Source: Phoronis australis (taxonomy: Eukaryota > Phoronida > Phoronidae). From it: 64,000 nucleotides of DNA. The first letter of the stretch is position 1. Every line of letters starts with the position of its first letter. Below are positions 1 to 10,006 of this stretch, in pieces. A program made the translations under genes and the position numbers. The stretch lies in assembly GCA_002633005.1 (NCBI GenBank), contig NMRA01000325.1:351290-415289 (forward strand), in the 5' to 3' direction. The notes beneath the pieces are model-generated. The model ran no database searches. It saw only the letters and a list, made by a program, of their open reading frames with translations, and was not told the DNA's origin.

Positions 1-375
1 ATGTACTAAAATGATTTAGTAGACGAGTGGGTAAATTGCACAAAAATTAATTGGAACAATCAACCTAAAAATTTCAGAAACTAAAATTATAGATGGCAGC
101 ACACGGCAACGTTAAACTTTCTGCCACAATAACTGTTTACTGGACCACATGCAAGGACTTTCTGTCACGCCCAATTAAACTCTGATTGCAGTGCATCACC
201 CGGTCTAAATAAACTAAATACAAAACTCATCTCGAGCAGCCAAATTTGCAGAGGTGCCAAGCTTAGTTTAGATCACACTGCACAGGGCATAGTTTTGACA
301 CCGGTTGCGAGTTTTATAGCAACTACTAGACTTGACAAAACAAAGTCTCACAGTATCTGGGACGATGCATTTCGC
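1..375. other. noncoding flank downstream of the Spot14-like gene
   Basis: No coding signal recognised. It lies 3' of the minus-strand gene that ends at 376 and probably includes its 3' UTR. No canonical AATAAA signal on the minus strand was picked out. Confidence 0.4.
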
Positions 376-777
376 CTAATATAACAACGGCGAGCTCCTC
401 TTTTGACCGTCACCTAAGTCCTCTTGGTATCTTGATGTCACGACATTCGCACCTTGCGTAAGATTCCTCAAGCTCTGTGCCAGTCCTTGTAAATGGAACC
501 TAAAGTTTTGTAAACACTTCTCCTCGTCTTCAGAATAATCGATATTGACTACTCCAGGTCCTAAAACGAGTTCTTCTTTAATACCATTAAGCATCTTGTA
601 AAACGCGTACAAGTCTTCCGGGGCTTTGTCTGTGGTTAATCTCTTCTCGACAATTTTTCCGGGAATGTCCATAAGCCGACTGGGCAGCAAAACTGTACTG
701 TTCATGTTTTCAACAGACTGAACAAACTGGTTCATGGAAGATAATAACGCAGAGTTTGACTTCTTTTCGTTTTCCAT
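376..777 (-). CDS. MID1IP1: Spot14/MID1IP1-family protein (lipogenesis regulator)
   Basis: A 133-residue open frame, complete from ATG (777) to stop (376), in one exon. Two blocks identify the family. Near the N-terminus, a block of the type SSMNQFVQSVENMNSTVLLP (about residues 13-32), followed by SRLMDIPG, matches the 'aMNrFi.aV.nMdqTVmvPslLrDvP' signature of MID1IP1 and THRSP. Near the C-terminus, FRFHLQGL...LTQGANVVTSRY (about residues 92-117) matches the conserved 'hFHLrgL...LT.kAn.lT.RY' helix. Vertebrate members are about 146 (Spot14) to 183 (MID1IP1) residues, so this copy is short but has both conserved ends. In vertebrates the family promotes fatty-acid synthesis by driving polymerisation of acetyl-CoA carboxylase; MID1IP1 also binds the microtubule protein MID1. 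Invertebrates may have a single ancestral member, so Spot14 versus MID1IP1 orthology is not resolved. No frameshift or internal stop is seen. Confidence 0.83.
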   Translation of the reverse strand: MENEKKSNSALLSSMNQFVQSVENMNSTVLLPSRLMDIPGKIVEKRLTTDKAPEDLYAFYKMLNGIKEELVLGPGVVNIDYSEDEEKCLQNFRFHLQGLAQSLRNLTQGANVVTSRYQEDLGDGQKRSSPLLY

Positions 778-1907
778 TATTCAAAATCTGCTTTCCCAGG
801 CCTTGAATTGATAAGTCAGAATGCAGCAGAAAATAAACGCTACCGTACAACCTCGACCGGCTCCACTGCACGAATAAGACTGCCGGTACCTGCGCAAAAG
901 ACAGAATATGAAGCTTCAGTAAACTGAATGTGCCGAAAACAAGCAACTACATGAGCCTGAAACGTGAAACCAGTAGTACCGGCATCCTATTTGTTTGTAT
1001 TTATTCCTTAGGGGAGACGCATCATATTTATGATTTTTAAAAGATCGCGTAATTCAAAAAAAAATAGGTTTTTGTATATACATCGTTTATTCTGTAGTTA
1101 AAATATACTCTTCTACGTTACAGCAAATTAATCTATATGTTTGTTTTTAAATTGCTCTGACTTTTCAGAAGTAAACTCCCTCGTTAAAAGTAAACTCGTC
1201 TAAAACTGACCCAGGTCATGATCACGCGGCTTCCACGCCCCCTGCGATTGGTTCAATTTCATTGAACTATAAGGTGGCAATAGTTGTTTGTACATGTAGA
1301 AACCATCGATTGAATTGTTTGCAGCTCTTAGGACTGAGCATAAATGAGTTGCTTGATTCAATAATAGAAACAATGTCAACAACAAGGTAATAGCTACGAG
1401 ACATAAACGTATATAGCACAATGTAAACAAAACGGAAGCAATATTTCAATGAAAAATAAATCTCATTGCATAATGCTTATTTATTTGACTTCATCGACTG
1501 GTATAATATTGTTTTATGCCCGAGGTTTTAAGATATGAAAATATCAAACAAACTTAACCCGGAAAAATGTACCAATTTTTGCTGAAATGTTCATTTGGTT
1601 GAATCCGCATCAGACCAGTTTACTATCTAACATCCCATATGTCAATCATTTTTAAGCCCAACAACCCAAACGCGTTTTGAAAGCATGTAATCAGTAACAA
1701 TTAAGCACTCACGAGGTGACAGGACCGTCTCCCAACGAGGATCGACTGACCAACACAGTATCATTTACAAATAAAATATAATTCGACGACATTTCTTGAG
1801 TCAGCTCAAAAATGGCAAAGAGACAATTCATGAAAAATTCGAGAAGAAGAAATGAAGACCACTAGTTGTCAAAAGCAGAAATGGTCACTTGGAATCACAT
1901 TCGATGC
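778..1907. other. upstream region of the Spot14-like gene, no other gene seen
   Basis: Noncoding AT-rich sequence on the 5' side of the minus-strand gene. It should contain the promoter and any 5' UTR, but no TATA box or other site could be assigned with confidence. The small open frames here have no recognisable domains. Confidence 0.4.
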
Positions 1908-2070
1908 CAGGGGCAGATCCAGGATATTGAGTTCGGGGTGGAGAGGTGGGGCTGGGCAGAGTATTAGCCAGGACTTTGCCCGTCAGACATTCGCATTGCC
2001 GAAGTGCCGAATTGGATATGGGAGAATTTTTGGGGCATGGCCCCTTGGCCCTCCCCTAAATCCGCCACTA
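1908..2070. mobile_element. hAT-like MITE, copy 1
   Basis: A short repeat of about 160 bp with imperfect terminal inverted repeats: CAGGGGCAGATCCAGG at the left, and a right end whose complement reads TAGTGGCGGATTTAGG. The interior (GAG..GGGGGC.GGGCA.AGTATTAGCCAG ... GGGAGAATTTT.GGGGCAT) recurs at 5937-6060. CAGNGGCGGATCCAGG-type ends are characteristic of hAT-superfamily MITEs; a target-site duplication is not clear. There is no coding capacity. Confidence 0.55.
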
Positions 2071-2388
2071 ATCGCCCTATGTTACAAGACAATGTCATGC
2101 TTTTTTCGTCTGAAAATACTGCATGTGAAGGTCCGACCGGATCTAAGTGAGACAACACGCTAGTGTCGGTTTACAAAAATGTGTACAGTGTTATCAATAG
2201 GAGCAAGTTGTTTTGCATTGCCTTTAGTTCCTCATACGTCATTAATATGTGTGTTGTTGACAGTCGTCAATTTCCTCGTCCTGTTCTTGGAAAGAATATC
2301 CCTGTGGTGTTTCGAAACTATTTGAGAGCGAACAGACATATAAACGATGGACCGACCAGGTGGGAGGGAGGAGGGGGGGGGGGGGCTC

Positions 2389-2550
2389 NNNNNNNNNNNN
2401 NNNNNNNNNNNNNNNNNNNNNNNNNNNNNNNNNNNNNNNNNNNNNNNNNNNNNNNNNNNNNNNNNNNNNNNNNNNNNNNNNNNNNNNNNNNNNNNNNNNN
2501 NNNNNNNNNNNNNNNNNNNNNNNNNNNNNNNNNNNNNNNNNNNNNNNNNN
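2389..2550. other. assembly gap (162 Ns)
   Basis: A run of unknown bases preceded by a G-homopolymer ending GGGGGCTC and followed by GGGGCTCAG. Open frames crossing it are artefacts of the Ns. Confidence 0.99.
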
Positions 2551-3198
2551 GGGGCTCAGATCCAATTTCAAGTGTCAAATTCGGAACACGGCGCATTCGT
2601 AACGGAACTATGGCTAAGTATAGGCTCTCCCGCGATATCCCAGGCGACCGGCAGAAGCGCTGGGCACTACGACTCCGTTTCCGTCGTCTGCTCCGTTGTG
2701 CAATGAAGAAAATGTACTTCATTTTTTTAAAGAAAATGGAACCTGAGTGACGATGAAAAAACAGAAGCTGCTGGTAAGATGTGAATTTTAATCGAAGCCT
2801 TACTGAATCACCCAGAAACTCATAATTCTCTCTTTGTAAAACCTTATCTTAAGACGATTTCCAAAGCAATCCCGTCATTATTGCCAACACGAAAAACGGA
2901 TTTGGTATTTTGGGCATTTGAAGACTATTTTAAAGGCGAAGGCAACCTTTCTTCATGTCATTTTTATCAAAAATGAGGTTCGTTGATTATCCCAGACATA
3001 TTTTTCACTTATTTACTGCTTTTCGTAATTTAATTAATTACTCGTTATCTACTCCGGAAGGGGCGTTTTGGGAGGCAAAAATTTCGCGCCAATTTCTTTT
3101 CATATAGTATGACTGTGAGAGCAGTCGAGTCAGTCATTGTTCTACCTCGGTTATGATAAATTCGGCCGTCGTTTGCTTTTGCTTACGAGTCAGTCAAC

Positions 3199-3240
3199 AT
3201 GCCACGCTGTTGCTGCTTACTGGGGTGCACTCATTATCGT
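3199..3240 (+). pseudogene. duplicate THAP start in the left inverted repeat
   Basis: ATG at 3199 begins MPRCCCLLGCTHYRLK, nearly the same as the first residues of the minus-strand THAP gene that starts at 4011. The homology stops after about 14 codons, where the left arm diverges, so this is the mirror copy carried by the inverted repeat and not an independent gene. Confidence 0.6.
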
Positions 3241-3674
3241 CTCAAGTACAGAGGAAGAACTGTACCACTTGCCCGAATGTCCCGCAACACACTCCCACTG
3301 GAGGGTGATCCGTGAGCACCCAAACTGCTTAGATCCCGCCGTGTGACTCCCTCGCTACACACCTGGCACCTTCTAAATAGCTCCAATACAAGTCCACAAT
3401 AAACTTATCAAACTTAGGCTCACCGATCTGTTCATTGGATGACGAACTCTCCTCTTCACTGGGTCAGTGTCGAACTGGGCCTGTATTCACTCCCACTACT
3501 CAACATCGCTGCAGAGATGCTTACAGGTTCTGGGCTAGAGACAACAGCACAGAGCGAATCACTGCTAGATCCCGGAATTGCACGCAATGGGGTACGTTCG
3601 GAGGCACGGGTGACAGTAGATGAAGTGCCTCCAGTCACTGTATATAGTGGCCACAGGGCGCGAGGCTTCTCGCT

Positions 3675-4011
3675 TCAAAAACGCACTTCTCGGGGTTGGC
3701 GACGGGGCACCGGACTGCCGGGAATCAACAGCGACGGTATGTTACCCTTCTTCAGGCGTTGTTTCGCAGGGACCTTCATCAATTCAGCGTACATATCTCT
3801 GTCGTAATCTGACGGCAGAAAATGCTTGCCACACACTCGGTAACCCTCCACTGCTTTGTACGTTGCGTGGACGGGTAGCGCTGCGTTCTTCACATGAACG
3901 AGCTAGCCAAGTACGGCGAAGTGTGTCATCCTTCGGAAAGCTACGCAAGGTAACCCAAGCGCGTGTGAGACGATAATGAGTACATCCCGGCACGCAGCAA
4001 CAGCATGGCAT
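3675..4011 (-). pseudogene. THAP-domain (C2CH zinc finger) protein, frameshifted transposon gene
   Basis: From ATG at 4011 the frame reads MPCCCCVPGCTHYR, then LRSFPKD, then RRTWLARS. This is the N-terminal half of a THAP domain (paired cysteines, an FPKD-type stretch, then the invariant tryptophan). The second half continues in a different frame from about 3895: YRVCGKHFLPSDY (the C..H pair of the C2CH finger), then a basic stretch and NIPSLLIPG, corresponding to the conserved proline-containing end of THAP. A one-base frameshift separates the halves, so the gene is broken here. THAP domains bind DNA and occur both in host regulators and in transposon proteins; the flanking inverted repeats favour a transposon origin. 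A low-complexity Ser/Thr-rich frame on the same strand around 3456-3630 may be a further exon or linker. Confidence 0.7.
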
Positions 4012-4412
4012 GTTGACTGACTTGTAAACAATAGCAAACGACGACTGAACTTATCACAACCGTGGTAGCATAATGAGTGACTCGACAGCCCTCACAGTCA
4101 GACTATAATGAAAAGAAATTGGCACGAAACTCTTGCCTCCCAAAACGTCACTTCCGGAGTAGAGGACGAGAAATTAACCTAATTACGAAAAGCTGTAATT
4201 AAGTGTGTCTGGGATAATCAACGAACCTTATTGTTGCTAAAAGTGACATGAAAAAAGGTTGCCTTCGCCTTTAGATACAACAAATTTGTTAAGAACCGTT
4301 TGCACAAAATATAAAACGTGTAATAAGCATTACAAAAAGAAGAAGGTTTCGCGCGCAAACGCTGTGGACCATAAACAAGTACTGTAGGTCTCTTGATATA
4401 TTTTTAGAAGTG

Positions 4413-4520
4413 AAATCGTGGTGGTGTAGTGGTAAAATATGCGCGCTCTATCCGTCAGGTCGTGAGTTCGAGTTTGTGGAACTTGCAGTTTTTCGTGTTT
4501 GACACGTTCTCCGTGTTTTT
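4413..4520 (+). mobile_element. tRNA-derived SINE-like element
   Basis: TGGTGTAGTGG (4422-4432) matches the RNA polymerase III A-box and GAGTTCGAGTT (4464-4474) the B-box. They are 42 bases apart, as in a tRNA gene. No acceptor stem closes around them, so it is not a functional tRNA. T-rich sequence follows. Exact ends are not determined. Confidence 0.5.
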
Positions 4521-4719
4521 ATTTATTATTTTTTTACTTTTTCTTGGATAATACTTCAAGAATCAAGGAAAATGCTTGATTTTTAGAGGAAAAAACAGGA
4601 AAAATTCCTGGGCAAACCCCCCTCCCGACCTCCCCTATTCGGTGCTATACGCATCTACAATCGTGGTTTGCGCAAATGCTTACAGCCGGACAAAATGTTG
4701 GGCCCCCCTTGTGATATCC

Positions 4720-4733
4720 TAGATCCGCCACTG
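4720..4733. repeat. isolated hAT-like MITE end
   Basis: CTAGATCCGCCACTG matches the right terminus of the hAT-like MITEs at 2061-2070 and 6051-6060. The G/C-rich sequence before it (4605-4720) may be the body of a more diverged copy; its left end is not identified. Confidence 0.35.
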
Positions 4734-5499
4734 AATCCCAGCGACACACCATTCGTGTGGATTCTTGGACAAGAACAGAAGCCATGTTATCAAAACAATA
4801 CATCTTTTGCAACAGGTAAAGTTTTGAATATTTTTTATAGTTTGAATCATTAGATGTGACTAAAAATCTGAACTGATGTGTAGCCGCGTGGAAGAGGAAC
4901 GTTTTGTAGGGTTTCGAACTCCTTAAAGACGTCTTGATGATTTAAACCAAGCATCGTTCAGCCACCTGCTGATGAAGCCATTGGCGTCAAGAACTAAAAA
5001 CTCGTACTCCCTGTGTCACAGATTGGATATTATGGTTCTTAGTGTAGTACGGTATTGCTATGTAACGTAGTAATGAATATATTCCTCTAAATGAAGTAGT
5101 TTTCTCGGTACTTGGTCTTCATTAAAAAACATTGTCTTAACCCCGGTGTATTCATTATCACCTCTACCCGTCAAATAATACTTCATTAATGGGTGGTCTT
5201 ATCCCACACTTGTGCAATTCCCGGTTGCTCATTTTGCAGACGTAGTTTTCAAATTTTCCTCCAGACTTTTAGAGTTGTCGAGGATTACAGAGCATTATGT
5301 TGTTTCAAAGAATTGGACAGGAACGTCGTTTTTATCGAAACCGGGTTTGGTATCTTTTAAGGGGACCCATCGTTAAAGGGAGTTATGTGTAAAAAGAATC
5401 CTTTCGCAGGTAATTTTGGTATCAGGCTTTCGCGCGGAAGAACTCGCCCTTTGAGAAGCGGGGCTTCCCTACACCTCTTTTATGAGAGTGCCCTTCCCG

Positions 5500-6060
5500 G
5501 TAGGGGCGGATATGCTGTGCGTGAACTTGGAATCCTGCTTAATCTCAAGATTAAGCGGAAGTGAGTGTTGCGTGAACTTGGAATACATGAGGAAACTTGA
5601 CAAGTTCACTCAAATAATCACGTACACGTGGATAAAAATTTGCACTGCACTAAACCAAATTTTATGTTATTAAAATAACGTAACATTCAACTAATCTTTT
5701 TTTAAGCTATTGGCGATCTTATTCACCAGACAATAATATTGTTTTAACCAATCACAAATTCCTCTGATTCTTTGACACAAGTTACGGTAAAGGAGAAAGT
5801 GAATGATTACAAGGCCAATAATTACAAAAAAATCTTTATACTGAACAAAAAAATCACCTAATTGCCCAAATATATGTACAATTCCAAGTTCACGCATACG
5901 CGATCTTGAGATTAAGCGGGATTCCAAGTTCACGCACAGCAGATCCAGGATTTTGAGTTGGGGGGCAGGGCAAAGTATTAGCCAGACAGACATTCGCACC
6001 CCCGAATTGCCAAATGGAATCTGGGAGAATTTTAGGGGGCATGACCCCTCTCCGCCACTG
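5500..6060. mobile_element. hAT-like MITE, copy 2, with internal inverted repeats
   Basis: The outer ends read TAGGGGCGGA (5500) and, in complement, CAGTGGCGGA (6060). Inside, GTGCGTGAACTTGGAAT followed by CTTAATCTCAAGAT occurs at about 5516-5553 and again inverted at about 5901-5937, each arm holding the CGTGAACTTGGAAT motif twice. The part 5937-6060 is homologous to the MITE at 1908-2070. TCCCG occurs just outside both ends, which may be the remains of a target duplication. It may be a composite of two elements. No protein is encoded. Confidence 0.55.
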
Positions 6061-6716
6061 TCCCGAGCCCACATAAGTACTCTTTGGTTTGTGTTGACTT
6101 GTCCTGCGCAACTCCCGTGGCCAGTTTTGAGTGCTAATATGTTCGCGGTCCGGCAAATTTCCCATGTTTTTAGGTCGAATCCGAAGGGGGACGGATCCTC
6201 CTAAATCCCCCTATGTTCATTTTAACATACATAGGGAGAATAGAAACGATAAAACAAATCTACACAGCAAGTGAGTTAAAATCATATCTCAGGAATACGA
6301 TATTTTCCAGTAAAAGTGTACTTTGTGACACTCGCCTATAATCATACAAAACACAATCAAAAATAGCCGAAAATGCTCGTTTTTTCAGGCACAAAAATAC
6401 TACAGTCGCATGTGCAACCTTGAAAGGGGACTGTAGTCAAAATACTGTTGCAGTTAATCGGTTCTAACATACAAATAAAACTCGATTTGCCTGACTTGCG
6501 TGCCAAACAAAGGCCGATTAGTATTCATGGTCAAAACACTGAATACTGAAAGCGATCGCTGATTGGCTGATGTGTCAGTGACGTGAATGGCGGGGTATCG
6601 GCTGCTTTACACATTCATTGCTTACGTCATATTTTGAAGAGTTTACATCGTAATGTATCATTGTATCAATCGTCGTTATTTTTTATTGTTTGCCACAGAG
6701 CTGTAAAAGGTTCGCT

Positions 6717-6827
6717 ATGCCTTTTTGTATGGCACGTGGTTGCTCAAACTCATCGAAAAAGGTGTCTTCTAAAGGGATAGTCATCGCATACCATCGCCGT
6801 GTTACCCAAGCCTTAGCCCAAAGCTGA
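6717..6827 (+). pseudogene. truncated THAP-domain fragment
   Basis: ATG at 6717 begins MPFCMARGCSNSSKKVSSKG, which fits the start of a THAP domain (M-P-x-C-x3-G-C-x-N). The frame then degenerates and stops at about 6827 before the conserved tryptophan and the C..H pair. It is probably another transposon remnant related in type, but not closely in sequence, to the one at 2931-4273. Confidence 0.5.
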
Positions 6828-6999
6828 GTGTAGGCTATACTAACGCCCGTCGGACGATAATTCTCCAAAATCCACTCGGGCTCTAGATAACGGGGGATAA
6901 CGACTTCGCCATGTAATAACCTATATTTATTTAGAGTATAACAAAGTGTTTTTATATGGTCCAGTGATTGCGTGATTCGTGTGCCTATGAGGCACCTTA

Positions 7000-9624
7000 G
7001 TCAGAAATTTGGTCTTACTTCCACACAACTGTTATTTTTTAAATTAATAAATTTCGTCTGAGCACAAATTGCAGTCTCTGACAGTATACTGGCAACTACT
7101 AGTTCCCGAGAGAATTTCTATAAATTATCTCTAGACTGTGATGCGCTCTGGAGTCACGGGTACTGTCCGAGATTTAAAGTGACCTCGCAGAGGAAGAGTT
7201 CAGACCACATGTAGCTCCCTCTACACTTGCACCCTATCAGAAAATTGACACCACAGTGCGAGAACACACTGTGATTTACCACAAAAATTATAGACATAAC
7301 TTTCACAATTATCAGCTAAAAGTGATCTGTCAATACAACAACGAACACAGTCATTCATTACTGGAGTGTTTATTGGGTAAATCTTACAGGTTCGTATACA
7401 TGGGCAGTATAATGTATGATTTTTTACTAAAAACTTAACACCTGAAAAGATCTGTACCAGAGGATGCACAAGTAGGTCTCTGGTATTTCAGTTCTGCATA
7501 AATTACATATTCTCTAAACCTCAATAATAAACAGCCTCTGCAAAATAATTTAGTGTTTATCATCTAAACCAACACAAGTAATACAATATACCTAATTTTC
7601 ACAGATGATTCACAATCTGGATCTATAATACATACACATAACTTAAGCATTTTTATTGACCACTAAAAGCAACAAAGCCAGCAAACTACATAATGTGCTC
7701 TTGAGTCCCATCACAATAAAATAACCCCAAACACTACTCTTGAAAGTCAGGGAGTAATAAACCTATAACTTTAGCTAGTTTAGATAGGTGACCCCAGTAT
7801 TAGAGAAAGCCGAGTTCTACAAACACAAAACCAGTTATCTATGATACCTGTAAAGGAACTTTCTTGGTTGCGATTGTAATCAAACGCTCAATCACCCCGC
7901 AGAGAACACCCTTGTTACTCTAACTCCTGTGTGGACGCTAATTTATGACCAAGATCATCAGTAATGTATTTTTATTCTTATAACTTGTTCCATCCTGAAC
8001 AGACCAGAACTTCCAAGTTCCGCCATACTTTCCTTTGGATGAAATTGTTCATCTTCACATCACTAAACAGATTCATTCTTATAATTATCGGCAGAGCACA
8101 GAGGTCCATGTAAACTATATAAAAACTTTGTTATCACTACCCATCTTTCAATATAATTATGCCAATAATAGTACAATCCAGTCAATCTTTCTTCATGGTG
8201 ACAAAAGATGAACATTTCAACCTCTTCGGAAAGATTTTACAAACAATACTTGGACAAAAACGGAAGAACTATTTGGTAAAACAAATGAGACTGGGGGAGA
8301 TTCAGAACAGAAAACAATTTTTCTCCGATGGACAGATTTTTTACATCACACATCACGTTCCTGTACGTACAAAGAGCATAGACTCAACTCCAAACAGCCA
8401 ACAAAGGAAGCACATTGAGTTCAAGAACTACTGCAACATCTACTGTCCACTCACATCCTGACTCATTTACATAGAAATTACAAACACTTTTAATGGAGCA
8501 ACTGCACCAAGACGGCAGCACATTTCACACGTCAAAATCTCCAAATATGGTGACAAATCATTTTCATTCAAATCTTCACTTTGATTCAGACACTTTGGGT
8601 ACAATTATGTAACGATCAGGTGTGACAGCTATAACAATTACATTATAATCAATAATTATCGAAATAACAACAACTGCATAATTATAATTAACAACTATAA
8701 TGTGAGATTTGCAATGCTTGGGCGAACCCCATGTAATGCTTGAAGCAACAAACAAAATCGTATATACAAAATATATATACATTAAAATAAAATACAATAG
8801 TGAGTAGACACAAGCATCTTATACTCCATGACTGGTTCCCATTAATGTTGCTGCTTGGTATTAACAGCAGAAACTGCACTTGAATGTGACATCCACAGAT
8901 CTCATCAATGAACTGAAACACCTAAAAGTGAGATGTGACACAACTAAGATATTGAAAAACAAATAAAAAAACATCAATGACAATTGCTATGGTGGTAGTA
9001 ATGATTATGCAATAATTTGTTTGAGTTCCTGTCACACCAAACTCGTCAGAGCATCTGAGCGTGTCTTTACTTGTTGATGACTAGAATGCGAGGTTCTTAA
9101 TCAGATTGTGCAACATTTTGTCGCTTCCCACTCGTTTTTTCTCGTTTTTGAGATAGTACTGAGCACAGCTTTGGTGTGACAGGTTTGTAACAACGAAGGG
9201 TGCAGCAGTCACGACAAAGTGATTTTTGAAGGGTAATCAACCTTTATAAACATAGCATTTACAAAGTCTCTAAAAATGTTTGTATACAGAACCTAGCACA
9301 ACATAAATGCCAGTGTAGATATTGTTATCAGAGCCAAAAGCCAATATGTGACAGTGAAACATTTACTTGATAGACAAACACTAGCATATGTTGTCTTACT
9401 CAAATGTGAGTCCATATACTGGCTTGTACAGTAGTTCACTTCCTTCATTGTGATCACTAGAGTGCGCAATCAATGACCTGTCTCATGAGCCTTTCATGGG
9501 GATTTTCTGTTCTAGTAAGAGAGACATATCTTGCAAGAACAGGTCATTGTCATGACAATGCACAGGCCCAGCTGACTAATCGTCCACTTTTCTGACTTTT
9601 GAAAATTCAGCAAGATAATGAGCT
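7000..9624. other. noncoding region 3' of PINCH
   Basis: AT-rich sequence with no recognisable gene on either strand. The part nearest 9.6 kb may be a longer alternative 3' UTR of the minus-strand PINCH gene. Confidence 0.4.
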
Positions 9625-9630
9625 TTTATT
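9625..9630 (-). terminator. candidate poly(A) signal of PINCH
   Basis: TTTATT on the plus strand reads AATAAA on the gene strand, about 255 bases past the PINCH stop codon. It is the first canonical signal met downstream. Transcript data are needed to prove use; longer 3' UTRs are possible. Confidence 0.35.
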
Positions 9631-9882
9631 CATCAAACATTGTTTCTTCATATTACTACCATCATGGATACATAATGGTAGGAATTTTTAGTAACGAAAT
9701 TAAGAGCACTGCATGAACTTTTTTGTATCTCAGACGTGATACATCTCAGACACGACTTGCCATAACTTGCCTAGTCAGCAGTTATTGACATTTTTTGACC
9801 AATGAAACTACAAATCACATGAGGTGTTACCTTATGGGGATAAATGGAGGAAAAAATCTCGTACCTAAGTTGCAGCAACAGC

Positions 9883-10006
9883 TCATGCCTTGCCAGACTT
9901 CTGCTGCAGGTCATAGTATTTCTTCAGTCGTCGTTTGAGTTCTACTGGGAATTTCTCGTAACACTGTTTGCACACAGGCTTAAGGTCAAACTCGAAGAAT
10001 TTTGTT
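9883..10006 (-). CDS. LIMS1: PINCH exon 11 (end of LIM5, C-terminal tail, stop)
   Basis: Acceptor TTTTTTGTAG just above 10006; starts with one base completing a split codon. Encodes [20 protein letters not shown], then a basic tail ([12 protein letters not shown]...), stopping with TGA at 9883-9885. It aligns with the vertebrate end '..[28 protein letters not shown]'. The last residues (QQKSGKA) are lineage-specific. Confidence 0.93.

Larger units (their letters stand above)
2931..4273. mobile_element. foldback DNA transposon with about 300-bp inverted repeats carrying a THAP gene
   Basis: The two ends are long inverted copies of each other. Left 2931 to about 3240 and right about 3970-4273 share, in inverted order, AAAGGCGAAGGCAACC, GGTTCGTTGATTATCCCAGA, CTACTCCGGAAG, CGTTTTGGGAGGCAA, and a block containing the start codon of a THAP-type protein. 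The element spans 1,343 bp. Ends reading TAAAGGCGAAGGCAACC outward, with a THAP-domain gene inside, suggest a cut-and-paste transposon of the P-element or another THAP-bearing type. The superfamily is not resolved, because no transposase catalytic domain is seen and no clear target duplication was found. Confidence 0.75.

Noticed and set aside
2163-2750. Long open frames crossing the assembly gap on both strands
   Set aside because: Their length comes from the run of Ns being read as open; flanking residues are low-complexity and lack any domain.
4413-4486. Possible real tRNA gene
   Set aside because: A- and B-boxes are present, but no acceptor stem can be closed, so it was called SINE-like.
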